Part shown: one piece after another, positions 1-11,639 of the stretch
How the letters are laid out: every line of letters begins with the position of its first letter
How positions within the stretch are numbered: the first letter of the stretch is position 1
NCBI GenBank assembly: GCA_029582155.1
Contig: CM055909.1
Location: 46,316,412-46,380,411, forward strand
From: Panopea generosa
Taxonomy: Eukaryota; Mollusca; Bivalvia; Adapedonta; Hiatellidae
DNA: 64,000 nucleotides
Reading direction: 5' to 3'
Notes under the pieces: model-generated
The model's database searches: none
What the model was told of the DNA's origin: nothing
What the model saw: only the letters and a program-made list of their open reading frames with translations
Translations under genes and position numbers: made by a program

Positions 1-215
1 TTTTCTCGCACCAATCACAGAAGGCCTTTGAAAACAGTGCAGGAAGAGTTCAGATTGCTCGTAACGAGCAATCTGAACACTTCCTGCACTGTTTTCCACT
101 CTGTCAGTTAATATAAACATAATTCACCCAATGATTCAAAAGCCTTCTATATAAGTTGTCAAAAGGCGTCTAATTTAGAGGTGTCCAAAGGTGTCTATAT
201 GAAGTAAAGGGTTAA
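1..215. mobile_element. TTAA-type MITE, copy 1 (cut by window start)
   Basis: Non-autonomous DNA transposon of the piggyBac type, inferred from TTAA flanks and terminal CCCTTTACT. This copy ends at 212-215 (GTAAAGGG|TTAA); its left end lies outside the window. Two more copies are at 25507-25722 (opposite orientation) and 42278-42493. The core at 30-96 is a 67-nt near-perfect palindrome centred on base 63, with 33-nt arms and a single mismatch. No coding capacity is seen. Confidence 0.8.
30..96. repeat. 67-nt palindromic core of the TTAA MITE
   Basis: Inverted repeat with 33-nt arms around CTCGT-A-ACGAG; the arms begin GAAAACAGTGCAGGAAG. The same core recurs in the copies near 25617-25683 and 42333-42399 with few changes. 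A transcript across it would form a long hairpin. No function is shown. Confidence 0.9.
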
Positions 216-1520
216 TTTAATTTAAAAAAAAAAAATAATATAAAATTTATATAATTATAATCATATAAATTGCTTTCTTTTTTCTTTTTTTAAACAAAGA
301 ATTCTAACAATCCTTCTGAATTTAAGTTTTTATAGTTGGAATTATTTAATCATGGTTAGCAAATCTGCAGATCAAGAAGGTGACATTTTTTGATTGACTG
401 CTTGCAAGGAATGTTGGCACATTTTCAAGAAATGAGGTCAAGTTATTTTGTTAATTAAAGCCCATTTAACGGTATCGTGCATGTACCTTATTCTGTTTCG
501 ATTTATTTAGGCATTCAATGATATAATTTAGAATCTTGATTTTGTTGGTATTCAGGTTTTTGTTGTCTGAAAAAGGTGACTTGTGACCTTAAATTTTTAG
601 ATGCCAGAATTTCCCTTTACAAATCATGAGCCTTTAAACATTCTGTGGTTTAGATTCAAAGCCAATTTAATATAATATAAAGAAAGAAAATTAAAACCTG
701 GAACAATACACGTCAATGCACCATTTAATTGTAAGGCAACATTTCTGGAGGTTAACTTAGTAAAATATGTAGTTGGAACAATGGGAACATTCAAAAAGTC
801 ACAAATTCGACCCAACAGTTGAACTAAAAAATATCAATTTCTCTAAATGATTTCTTGAATTCATTATTAAATAAACATAAAATGACAACAGACTGAGAGA
901 ATTGAAGTCAGAACACATCTTTATGCAATTGCAGGTAAATCATAACATGCAAAATGATCAATGTAAAACTAATGAAGTTACGGCATAAATTTTCAAAAAA
1001 ATATTTGAGAAAAATCTCAAGAAGGTATTTTATAAAACGCTGGCCTCGATTATAAAAAAATAAATATTATAATGTAACAGTAACACAAAACAAAAACAAA
1101 TGAGTCACACCTGACATCTATGTATACAAGCCCTAGTGACAGCTGAGCATGGCATATTTATGACATTTATTGACGTGTATTATTAAAACCTGATTATGCA
1201 CATAACTCTGTGTATGTGTAATCACATAACTCTGATATATATTTACAATTAATTTAATATCAAGCATTGAATTGAGATCTCAGCGAAAGAATAAACAACA
1301 GGTCCAACCAATACTTTCACTCTTTGTGGAGTTCTCCTGACAGAATTCAACTTATTTAACTCATTCTGAAAAATCTCCAAGATAGAAATGTGGAAAAGTT
1401 GCCTTTCTCCAAAACATTACCAGCGGGACGTCAGGATCAAACTATGCCCCAAAGGTTAGGTTTTTTGTTTAATTTGGTGTGCAGAAGTTATTTATAAGAG
1501 ATAGATATGACATCTTCTTT
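216..1520. other. AT-rich intergenic DNA, nothing recognised
   Basis: Homopolymer-rich, stop-rich sequence in all frames. The only open frames are about 60 codons and show no known motif. I see no repeat shared with the rest of the window. Confidence 0.6.
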
Positions 1521-1527
1521 TATTACT

Positions 1528-1605
1528 ACAAGAAGACCTCAGAATGAATCTGAGAAGATTCACCATTCTTCAGCAAGTAACTGGCAAAAACATCTAAAGT
1601 GTCAC
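1528..1605 (-). mobile_element. SINE family C fragment
   Basis: Short piece matching the 3' body of the SINE family found complete at 20500-20735 and 31585-31795: GAAGACCTCAGA followed by the CAAGTAACTGGCAAA segment. Both head and tail are missing. Confidence 0.5.
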
Positions 1606-1679
1606 ATCAATTTTTTATCTTAATTAAGGAAAACAGTCAGCAGTCGCCCCCTGAATAAGGTCTGGTCTGTTTGTCATAA

Positions 1680-1912
1680 GGAGACGCAGTGGTCTAGTGG
1701 TCAGCATACTTCCAAGACTTAAAGGTCCCAGGATCGATTCCTGGAGGGGTTTCATACATAGTTTTCAAAGACACTCCCACAATGCCATTTCTGGACAAAG
1801 TTCTGAGAAAGCATGCAACCCTCAAAGGGGATTTAAAGCAAATGGCCCATGTACAGGAAGTCATATCGAGTGCACTTAACAAATGTCACATCTCACTGAA
1901 CTTCTATGTTAA
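1680..1912 (+). mobile_element. tRNA-derived SINE, family D
   Basis: The head looks like a tRNA gene with RNA polymerase III boxes: A box TGGTCTAGTGGT near 1691 and B box GGATCGATTCC near 1731. The body (pieces such as AAAGCATGCAACC) and the tail (TCACTGAACTTCTATGTTAATCAG region, about 1894-1917) recur in inverse orientation at 16070-16310. The ~60-codon open frames on both strands here are not genes. Confidence 0.75.
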
Positions 1913-2400
1913 TCAGTGTTTCCTAAAATAATCAGAAAACAATTGTTGGAAGTAACTGAAGAAAAAAATAAATAAAGAGGTCATTCAATAGATGTATGTA
2001 CAACTATATGCCATACATGTGACAATATATACTGGGCATACCTATTACCGCGAGTCTAAAACCATGTCAACCATGTAAATAATGGCATCAATAATAAACA
2101 GTAATAAAGATACTTAATTGTGTAGCCTGATATGATAAGGCATGGATGGACAGCTTTTTTATTATTTGGATATCTGATCGGGAGACGCAAAAATAAAAAA
2201 TGTCAAAAGGCTTCATAAAGACGTGCAATATGTCGCACCACTTAAGTATGCCGAGTAATAAACAGTTGCTGGTACAAAATGCAAACAAATGCCGATGCTA
2301 AGGGAAATTAGAGCTTTGCACAGGTCTGGGATATTGTTATTATATGGGCATTCACGGTAATAGGTGTATCATGGTATGTGATAACAAACTGAAACTCTGG
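1913..2400. other. Presumed intron / 3' flank of the Bcl-2-like gene
   Basis: Downstream of the splice donor on the minus strand. I looked for the expected last exon (rest of BH2 plus a hydrophobic tail) and found no convincing acceptor and frame here or further left to base 1. It may lie outside the window. Confidence 0.5.
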
Positions 2401-2420
2401 GATTTGTAAATAATACCTAC

Positions 2421-2915
2421 CCAGCCACCTTGACCATTTATCCAATTCTCTAAGTGACTTTGCACATATGTTGATACCCAGTCATATATTGAGTCCACTA
2501 AATGTTCCATATTTTTTTCAACACATTCAATTGCTATTGCTCCACCAAATGCAAACAGTGCAATAACTCTTCCCCAATTAATTCCATCGATAAACAGTTC
2601 TTGTGCGACGGCAATAAACGTTGGATATGCAATATCTGGGCTTATGTGCAATTGTTGCACCATATCGTCAAATTCATTCTTGTAACGTTCTTCAAAATCA
2701 TCCGCCAAAGTTCGCATTGCCCTGTGAATTTTATTTACATGGCTTTCAAGGGGTGGCATATTTGGCCAATTATATCCATGTTTTGTTAGTCGATAATTGA
2801 GATAATCCGCCACAAGATAACGCGTACTTGTAGGATTCATCTCAATATTGTTGTTTATATTCATCCGCATTCCATCGTCCTTCAATAAACTCCATAACTG
2901 TGACCCCAGATTCAT
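2421..2915 (-). CDS. Bcl-2 family apoptosis regulator, first coding exon
   Basis: Encodes the Bcl-2 homology core of a regulator of mitochondrial apoptosis. In the 165-residue exon product I see a BH4-like segment at 31-48 (TRYLVADYLNYRLTKHGY, closest in feel to Bcl-w), BH3 around 66-78 (AMRTLADDFEERY), BH1 around 106-125 (ELFIDGINWGRVIALFAFGG) and BH2 ending ENWINGQGGW at 156-165. The open frame runs 22 codons further, but TGG at 2423-2421 is followed by GTAGGTAT, a good splice donor, exactly where Bcl-2 family genes carry their conserved intron. The C-terminal membrane helix is therefore on another exon. The first ATG (2915-2913) is used; Met16 and Met26 are alternatives. The BH4 and BH1 resemblance suggests a pro-survival type, which is inference. 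Confidence 0.93.
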
Positions 2916-2937
2916 TTATAAAAAGCCTTTCCGAACG

Positions 2938-2955
2938 TACACACACACACACATA
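2938..2955. repeat. (AC)n microsatellite
   Basis: Short dinucleotide run just upstream of the Bcl-2-like start codon, in its 5' leader or promoter. Confidence 0.85.
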
Positions 2956-4080
2956 ATATGGCGAACATCAAGGATGAACGATAAAGTCCGAACTATCCAA
3001 AATCTTCATTCATAAACATAATCTAAACCAAGGTGGGCGGAGTTAAAATAGACTTGCCACGTACATAGTATGAACTTGGTTTCGATTGTGAAATATGTGG
3101 ACGAAAATGAACTGGCATTAAATAAATATATACGTTATCTTGCATTTTTTTATATATAAATAAACGGACACATGATAATTTTCATATATTTTCACTGTAA
3201 ACTTGATCAATATCTAAAAATAAATGTTGGTTTGTTGGACTATTATATAATATGCTTATTCAGGGGGCATGACTTGAAAATTAATAATCTTAGTGGCCAA
3301 GGACATATCTCTATATACTTCCTTGGCCAAATCAACAATTATCTGAGATTTATTACTGTGTTAATTTGACCATCTAAGTTTGTCTCCGATACAATGAAAT
3401 AAAGAAGGCACAAGAGAATACACAATGCTAAATATCTTGATATAATTTTTGGTGATTCAAGGGCAAAAACTCAGCAATTAATTATCCATTTGGCCAGTTC
3501 ATACATTTGTCTGAAATATTGTGTGTAAGTCTGGTAAAGTGTGGGTGATAGAGTGCACACTGATGCCCGGTTATTATTTTAAAGTAAGAAGGCATATTAT
3601 TATTTTACGGTTGGCTACTATTTTAGACTCGGAATTATTTGCAGTCGGGTAGCATTTTTTAGTTGAAGGCGTAGATCTATACTATCATTATTATCTGGAA
3701 AGAAGAAGATTTTAATTTAAAAAAAAAAGTGCGTATGTTATAATACATTACAGAAAGTGTTACATTATTATCATAATGTACAGAAATTGTAGAAAGTGGT
3801 GGGTTATAATAATTCAGTCGAACAAATTGAAAAAAAAAAATGATATGCAGGTCCCATACAACTTTCCATGCTTAACACCAATATGAATTTTGATTTTGTG
3901 GTCATAATTCAAATATAAATTAGCCAACTTTTCAACACCTTGTCTGAGATCATAAATTTCGATAACTGTGTGTGAAAAAGTAAGCTATGTTTGCACCACT
4001 ACTCCATGAAAACTCAAGATAAAAACATATTAGATTGATAACTAAATATTGAAGGGAATCATTCAGGATATTTTAAAATT
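2956..4080. other. Intergenic DNA with one diverged array unit
   Basis: Mostly AT-rich and unrecognised. Bases 3445-3565 (TTCAAGGGC ... TTTGGCCAGTTCA ... AGAGTGCACAC) are a diverged single unit of the ~162-bp repeat that forms an array at 62950-63880. About 3565-3670 holds short irregular repeats of a GGCTATTATTTTA-like motif. Confidence 0.5.
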
Positions 4081-4094
4081 GGCTAAAAACATTT

Positions 4095-4565
4095 TTTTCC
4101 AACAAACCATGGCTACATGTATATTCACTGACACCGTAATTCCCAAAAAGATATCTAAACATGCCAAAATAATATATTGAAAGTGGCTTTCCTAACTAGG
4201 TTAGACTAAAACAGATTTGCTGCTTAAAATGGCAACATATGTTGAGACGCATTAAATGAGTCCAATATCATTTTGATTTCAGTTAATATACATAATAAAG
4301 ATTGTTTCATCTTAGAAACAGTCAGAATGATGATGCAAAGGTTGTCAAACAGTATTTAAGTGCTGTCTATTTTAAGAATAGGGATTTTGTGAACAAGTTA
4401 CCACTCCAATTTATATCAATTTTGTCATGTTTTTCGTGGATTTGACATACTAAACTATTTGATTTATATTTATTAATGGTAATAAGGTGTTTTTTATCCA
4501 TTTTGATAATTATTTTATTTTTTGATATTTATAGCATTTTATTCTGATACACTCTCTTTTAAAAA
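4095..4565 (+). repeat. Dispersed ~470-bp repeat, copy 1
   Basis: Shares long stretches with 14080-14555: the AATAATATATTGAAA block, TTTGTTTCATCTTAGAAA-type block, TTTAAGTGCTGTCTATTTT and the end block TGATACACTC near 4546. Partial copies are at 39845-40115 (+), 40695-40985 (-) and 16505-16600. Probably an old non-autonomous transposon; no ORF. Confidence 0.65.
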
Positions 4566-4599
4566 AACTAAACTAATAATCCCTGCTCTTATTGCTGAC

Positions 4600-4885
4600 C
4601 AGTGCTAGCCCACTGGTGCTGTTGCTACATCTATACTACTAAATCTGCTGCAACTACTGCTACTAAAACCATTGCTACTACTGCTATTACTGCTGTTGTA
4701 TCTAGGACTACTGTTGCTACAAAATGAAATTAATGCTTTTGCTTATGACTATTGGGTTTGCTTTTACTACTCCTCAGGTACTGCTTTTATTACTTCTGCA
4801 ACGGTTGTTACAGCATCTACTGCTGCATATACGCCTACTAAAACTGGTTCTGTTGCTGCTACGGCTGTTGCTGCTGTAAAGATGG
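4600..4885. repeat. Trinucleotide-rich low-complexity DNA (CTA/CTG/TTG)
   Basis: Irregular triplet runs (ACTACTGCT, CTGTTG, GCTGCTACGG). The 74-codon frame at 4672-4896 translates to Leu runs then Ala/Thr, a by-product of the triplets rather than a gene. Confidence 0.7.
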
Positions 4886-5309
4886 TTAAATATTAATGAA
4901 CTAGGAAATCATGTAAGGTTAAACTATAATTGGCCATCTGCTTTTTAAGGAAAATGTGCTTGAGATTTCTTTTACCATAAAACCACTGAGTCATCCTTCA
5001 GTCACAAGAAACTATATAAAGACCTTACTGAGGTGCTCACAAATAATCAAGAACTTCTTCCTAACACAAGAACTATATATTTAAGTATTGATTTTGGGGA
5101 GATTCCTTCTACATTAAATAAATGTTTTCTATATCATGCCAACATTAAATAAAATTTATTTGATTTGATTTGAACTTGGACCTCCCATCTGTCACAAGCA
5201 GAGCTGCTACCCCATGAGTTCAACATACTGCACAATCATTCTGTGGAGCCTATATATACACGTAACTAGGACTTAATCTTCTCATGACAATAGAAAATAT
5301 CTAAATACA
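4886..5309. other. Unremarkable intergenic DNA
   Basis: No gene or repeat recognised, apart from an AT-rich AAATAAATG / AAATAAAATTTATTTGATTTGATTT stretch near 5115-5173 and possible decayed SINE head material near 5170-5235. Confidence 0.45.
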
Positions 5310-8300
5310 AATTGAGATGTTCCTTTGCCACAATTAGTTGGCCATACATTCTTACATTAATCATGACAGAAGAACATATCTAAGTACTAATTGAGATCTT
5401 CCTTTGTCACAATTAACTGGGACATTATATATATTGAGATACCTTTGCCACAATTGACTGGGACATTATATATATTGAGATACCTTTGTCACAATTAACT
5501 GGCACATTATATATATTGAGATACCTTTGCCACAATTGACTGGGACATTATATATATTGAGATACCTTTGCCACAATTAACTGGGACATTATATATATTG
5601 AGATACCTTTGCCACAATTAACTGGGACATTATATATATATTGAGATATCATTGTCACAATTAACTGGGACATATATACTAATTGAGATACCTTTGTCAC
5701 AATTAAATGGGACATATATACTAATTGGAATACCTTTGACACAATTAACTTGGACATATATACTAATTGAGATACCTTTGACACATATACTAATTGGGAT
5801 ACCTTTGTCACAATTAGCTTGGACATATATACTAATTGAGATACCTTTGACACATTTACTAATTGAGATACCTTTGACACAATTGACTTGGATATATAAT
5901 TATACTAATTGAGATACCTTTGACACATATACTAATTGGGATACCTTTGACATAATTAACTTGGACATATATACTAATTGAGATACCTTTGTCACAATTA
6001 ATTTGGACATATTATACTGATTGAGATACTTTTGACACATTTACTAATTGAGATACCTTTGTCACAATTAGATTGGATATATATACTAATTGAGATACCT
6101 TTGTCACAATTAACTTGGACATATATACTAATTGAGATACCTTTGACACATATACTAATTGAGATACCTTTGACACAATTAACTTGGATATATATACTAA
6201 TTGAGATACCTTTGACACATATACTAATTGGGTTACCTTTGACATAATTAACTTGGACATATATACTAATTGAGATACCTTTGTCAAAATTAATGTGGAC
6301 ATATATACTAATTGAGATACCTTTGTCACAATTAATGTGGACATATATACTAACTGAGATACCTTTGTCACAATTAATGTGGACATGTATACTAATTGAG
6401 ATACCTTTGTCACAATTAATGTGGACATATATACTAATTGAGATACCTTTGTCATAATTAATGTGGACACATATACTAATTGAGATACCTTTGTCACAAT
6501 TAATGTGGACATATATACTAATTGAGATACCTTTGACACATATACTAATTGAAATATCTTTGACACAATTAACTTGGACATATATACTAATTTAGATACC
6601 TTTGTCACAATTAACTTGGACATATATACTAATTGAGATACCTTTGACACATATACTAATTGAGATACCTTTGACACAATTAACTTGGACATATATACTT
6701 ATTGAGATACCATTGTCACAATTAACTTGGACATATATACTAATTGAGATACCTTTGTCATAATTAACTTGGACATATTATACTGATTGAGATACTTTTG
6801 ACACATATACTAATTGAGATACCTTTGACACAATTAACTTTGACATATATACCAATTGAGATACCTTTGTCACAATTAACTTGGACATATTATACTGACT
6901 GAGATACTTTTGACACATATACTAATTGAGATACATTTGACACAATTAACTTGGACATATATATACTAATTGAGATAACTTTGACACAATTAACTTGGAC
7001 ATATATACTAATTTAGATACCTTTGTCACATATACTAATTGAGATACCTTTGACACAATTAACTTGGACATATATGCTAATTGAGATACCTTTGTCACAA
7101 TTAACTTGGACATATATACTAATTGAGATACCTTTGACACATATACTAATTGAGATACCTTTGACACAATTAACTTGGACATATATACTAATTGAGATAC
7201 CATTGTCACAATTAACTTGGACATATTATACTGATTGAGATACTTTTGACACATATACTAATTGAGATACATTTGACACAATTAACTTGGACATATATAT
7301 ACTAAATGAGATACCATTGTCACAATTAACTTGGAAATATTATACTGATTGAGATACTTTTGACACATATACTAATTGAGATACATTTGACACAATTAAC
7401 TTGGACATATATATACTACTTGAGATAACTTTGACACAATTAGCTTGGACATATATACTAATTTACATACCTTTGTCACATATACTAATTGAGATACCTT
7501 TGACACAATTAATTTGGACATATATACTAATTGAGATACCTTTGTCACAATTAACTTGGACATATATACTAATTGAGATACCTTTGACACATATACTAAT
7601 TGAGATACCTTTGACACAATTAACTTGGACATATATACTTATTGAGATACCATTGTCACAATTAACTTGGACATATATACTAATTGAGATACCTTTGTCA
7701 CAATTAACTTGGACATATTATACTGATTGAGATACTTTTGACACATATACTAATTGAGATACATTTGACACAATTAACTTGGACATTTATATACTAATTG
7801 AGATAACTTTGACACAATTAACTTGAACATATATACTAATTGAGATACCTTTGTCACAATTAACTTGGACATATTATACTGATTGAGATACTTTTGACAC
7901 ATATACTTATTGAGATACATTTGACACAATTAACTTGGACATATATATATACTAATTGAGATAACCTTGACACAATTAACTTGGACATATATACTAATTG
8001 AGATACCTTTGTCACAATTAACTTGGACATATTATACTGATTGAGATACTTTTGACACATATACTAATTGAGATACATTTGACACAATTAACTTGGACAT
8101 ATATATATACTAATTGAGATAACCTTGACACAATTAACTTGGACATATATACTAATTGAGATACCTTTGCCACAATTAACTTGGACATATATACTGATTG
8201 AGATACCTTTGACACAATTAACTTAGACATATACACTAATTGAATACCTTTGACATAATTAACTTGGACATATATACTAATTGAGATACCTTTGACACAA

Positions 8301-8580
8301 TTAACTTGGACATATACACTAATTGAATACCTTTGACACAATTAACTTGGACATATATACTAATTGAGATACTTTTGACACATATACTAATTGAGATACC
8401 TTTGGCACAATTAACTTGGACATATACACTAACTGAATACCTTTGACATAATTAACTTGGACATATATACTAATTGAGATACCTTTGACACAATTAACTT
8501 GGACATATACACTAACTGAATACCTTTGTCACAATTAACTTGGACATATATACTAATTTTGAGTCCTTTGCCACAATTTA
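5310..8580. repeat. 42-bp satellite array (about 3.2 kb)
   Basis: Tandem array of a 42-bp unit (ACAATTAACTTGGACATATA then TACTAATTGAGATACCTTTGTC), roughly 75-80 units. A shorter 27-bp unit lacking the ACAATTAACTTGGAC part is interspersed, often followed by full units. The left end (5400-5640) is a sub-block of a GGGACATTATATATATTGAG variant. Edges at 5310-5400 and 8555-8640 are degenerate. Unit length is a multiple of 3 and stop-free in several frames, so long frames appear on both strands (for example 6012-6692 minus); these are not genes. Confidence 0.95.
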
Positions 8581-9700
8581 CTGGAACATACATGTACATT
8601 CTTATGACAAAAGGAAATATCTAAAGCCATTCTTAAAAAATATTTGTTTGCTGTGCTCCGACCAAGTATTTTTCATATGGGTAGGTAGGTAGCTAAAAAA
8701 AATTTGGAAATTTTTGACTTTACACAGTCATTTTATAGAGAAATGGACAGAAATTATGAAAACAAAAAATTAAACGCTTTGAAAGCCAACAAAAATGTTT
8801 GAGTAGTGGCAACTTTGAATGAGTAGGTAGGAGCACATCAAACAATTTATTTTTTAAGGGTGGCCTAAGTAGAAATTTGATCTTTCTTTATCACATTTAA
8901 CTGGAACATACATTCTTACATTATAATATAACAGAAGAAAATATCCAAGTAATTATTGAGATTTTATTTTACAACAACTAGTACGGACCTTATACAGTAT
9001 ACTTCTGCCATAAAAAATAATTGAATATTTTTTTAGTACTGCTTTCTTAGTAAAGTCCCCAAAGTAGGCGAAACGTTGGTGTTTGAGATAAAGCACAGTT
9101 CGGTATTAAAGGTGTCAAAATCTAGTAACAGCTGTGCAACTCAAAGGCTTGCTGTATTACTTAGATTCGGTTTATATAACATAAGATTTAAAATTAGCAG
9201 TTGGTGACACTGCAGTTTTTTGATATCTTATGACACTATCTCCATTTTTTTATAGTAAATTTATGTATGTTTTATCACATCTTCACAATATATCTAACTT
9301 ACCACACTGTTAAATCTGGGCTCTTTAAACCTATGTCACAGTCTACTATGGGAGTGTTTATGATTTCATGATATTGATTAGCAAGTGAACTGTCTTTATG
9401 CAAAATACTTAAAATTATAATTATAACAAATAAGTTGAGATAGGGGCAATAATTCTGGTAAAAAAAAGTGCCATAATTAAATTTAGATGCATGCACATGT
9501 TGGAATTGCTGGCCTTTGTTCAGTATGGGAACGCTGGAAATCCTTGATGGACTTCAAAGAGTTCTTACAGCTGCTGCCCAGAGTTGGAGCAATCAGGAAA
9601 ATTGGAAAATGCCTGCTCAACTTAAAAAGTGTCTAGATAGCGAGCAACTGGCCTTTGAGCAGTCAAGAGAAACTGGTGGATATAACTGCTTATTTTTATA
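8581..9700. other. Intergenic flank of the satellite
   Basis: Contains diverged satellite outliers (about 8880-8960: CACATTTAACTGGAACATACATTC). At 9061-9075 there is GGCGAAACGTTGG, a phrase of a type often seen near the 3' ends of retroelements, but there is no reverse-transcriptase frame nearby. Nothing else is recognised. Confidence 0.4.
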
Positions 9701-9702
9701 GA

Positions 9703-10008
9703 AGACCGCGGCGTGGTCTAGTGGTAGAGCGTCTGCCTCGCATGAGGAAGGTCGTGGGTTCAATCCCCAGCCGGGTCATACCAAAGACTTTAAAAATGGT
9801 ACTAAAAGCTTCCTCGCTTGATGCTCAGCATTTAGAGGAGAGTTCTAGGTCTGGTGGGCCCAGTGTCAGTATAATGTGACAGGGTGGGGTATCATACCAC
9901 GTGTCTGCGGCATGATACTCCAGTGTGACAGCGCTCAGAATACTGTCTCAAGTAGACACTGTCGCGATATGACTGAAAAATTGTTGAAAGCGACACTAAG
10001 CACCATAC
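9703..10008 (+). mobile_element. tRNA-derived SINE, family A, nearly complete
   Basis: The tRNA-like head has A box TGGTCTAGTGGTAGAG near 9715 and B box GGTTCAATCCCC near 9756. A conserved body follows: CAAAGACTTTAAAAATGGTA, AAGCTTCCTCGCTTGATGCT, GCATGATACTCCAGTGTGAC, ATGACTGAAAAATTGTTGAAA and GCGACACTAAGCACC. Other copies: 21580-21848 (-), 41378-41640 (-), 46497-46797 (+), 57934-58232 (-) and a head at 62388-62472 (-). The shared body recalls the broadly conserved SINE superfamilies of bivalves; I do not assign a name. Confidence 0.85.
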
Positions 10009-10439
10009 TATTAACTTTATAGGGTCCCCATAGCTGCAGGCCTTGGAGTAAAGCCAGGAAGAGCAGGGCATCCCCATTCAACTTCAAAGAGACTCACCTC
10101 AAATTGTGATAATCTGTTCACAATTGCGGTAAAATAAATATTATAAGCATTCAAAGCATTCTTGTTTAGCTGATGGCCTTTGAGAAGGCAAGAATAGTTG
10201 AAAATCCATTCATTAATGGTGGCATTAATCTCTCAAGCCAGGAAAAGCTTTGAATACTTGCTTCATTTAAAACAGTATCTAATTCTAGCTGGAAATTCCT
10301 GTTTTTTTTCAAGAGTCTGTTACTTCAAGTATATTAAATAGACGGGAATTTTGAAAAGAATCCCTCACTAGCTCTTTCAAACCAATAGGAATCCCTGGTT
10401 CTTTAAAAGGTCCTTATTCCTTAAAGCAAGAAATACTGG
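10009..10439. other. Intergenic DNA, nothing recognised
   Basis: No motif, frame or shared repeat is apparent. Confidence 0.4.
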
Positions 10440-10454
10440 AGATGTAATTTTTGG

Positions 10455-10705
10455 CTATATAAATGAGGCCCTCCCAGGGAAGTCCCTGTTCCCTGGATCT
10501 CTTAAAGTAATGGCCATTGTTACCCAGATCCCCAGAATTATTTGCCATAGTTCCCCAAAAGAATTTTCCCCAAGATCTCTAAAATTAAAACTGGATCCCT
10601 GAAAGTGATGACCAATGTTGCCAAGATCTCTAAAAATAATTGGCCATGTTCCCCAGATCTCCAAAACACATGGAAGGGCCTCATAGATGAAGTTTTTTTT
10701 AACCA
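10455..10705. repeat. Small foldback element with internal degenerate repeats
   Basis: Ends are inverted: AAATGAGGCCCTCCC near 10461 and GGAAGGGCCTCAT near 10672. The interior repeats a TGGCCAT-GTTCCCCAGATCTC-TAAAATAAT motif about five times at 35-45 bp spacing. The 83-codon minus-strand frame over it is repeat-derived. Probably a MITE-like element. Confidence 0.5.
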
Positions 10706-11355
10706 TTGTTATATCAAACTATTTGACATGGTTTAGTTTAAACTTAATATTCAAATAAAGCAACTGTGTCACATAATATGTATAATGTTTTATAGGTAGA
10801 GAACAAAGAGCAGTCTAGACAAGTATAGATACAAATTAGAATTCTTTACAAGACAGCATGATTCATTATCTAATTTCTCAAACTTTGTCCAATTTTAAAC
10901 AGTAGAACAAAGACATTGCCGAGCTGTAAAGTCAGCTACAGTGGTAAGTGCGCACATCAGGACCTTTCAAGCATTTTTTAAGAGCATAAATTAAGAAAAG
11001 TATGTAAGATTTGAAAAAAGAAACAACATAAAAGATCTACATTGTACTTAACATCTGGACTAAAGTTTAAACTGAATATAAAACTGTCAAGATTTTTTTT
11101 CAAAATGTCATTTACAAGTTAGTTTATTTTCACGATCTCCTTGAAATAAAAGACATGCCGTGATTCACAAAAATAGACACGGCACCACTGTTATATTACC
11201 ATAATTATACAAATGATAGCCAGGTGGAAAAAAGTAACATAATAATTATTAGTAAAATAATTATTTATTATTTACAGGTAGATTGATAGCTTTCTTTTTT
11301 CATTCATGCTAATTTTAACCACAGTGGGTTCTTTTTCTTTTTTTTTTTGAATGTA
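10706..11355. other. Intergenic DNA, nothing recognised
   Basis: AT-rich sequence without recognisable genes. A T-rich run at about 11329-11348 precedes the next SINE. Confidence 0.4.
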
Positions 11356-11359
11356 GTTT

Positions 11360-11630
11360 AGCTTGGCCCGGATATGCTTCTGACTATCAGTCAATGGGTT
11401 GTGAGTTTGAATCCCCACCCAGCCACAGTCTCCTCCGTGTTGAATGATATAAGACATTGTGCCTCATAGCCATTCGTCTCTCACTAATGTTTCAAGTGAG
11501 AAAATTATCAGTTACTTGCTGAGATGGGTGTGCTGAAGTACTGGTTAACCTTCCAGGATCCCATGAAAGAGTGGTAAGGAAAATGGCAATGACATAAAAA
11601 TGACATTTAATATTTGAAAACAAACACATC
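11360..11630 (+). mobile_element. tRNA-derived SINE, family B
   Basis: Diverged copy. The head includes CTTCTGACTATCAGTCAATGG and a B-box-like GAGTTTGAATCCCC near 11402. The body ACAGTCTCC, TGATATA, CATTCGTCTCTCAC and AGTACTGGTTAA matches the reverse complement of 40383-40652. It ends near CATAAAAATGACA, as the other copies do. Confidence 0.7.
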
Positions 11631-11639
11631 GAACAAAGT

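Noticed and set aside
1913..2400. Last exon of the Bcl-2-like gene in the minus-strand frame 2088-2288
   Set aside because: No acceptor in the right phase, no residues resembling the end of BH2, and no suitable C-terminal membrane helix.
4672..4896. 74-codon plus frame beginning MLLLLLLLLYLGLLLL, signal-peptide-like
   Set aside because: Produced by CTA/CTG triplet runs; no transcript signals and no domain after the leucine run.
6012..6692. 226-codon minus-strand frame (MSKLIVSKVSQLVYVSK pattern) and its neighbours between 5548 and 8341
   Set aside because: Translation of the 42-bp satellite. The unit length is a multiple of 3 and stop-free in several frames on both strands.
9715..9775. tRNA gene on plus (GTGGTCTAGTGGTAGAGC ... 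GGTTCAATCCCC)
   Set aside because: The head of a SINE: the body repeats elsewhere in the window, and the acceptor stem and fold are incomplete. The same holds for 1680, 31585, 34418 and 40652.
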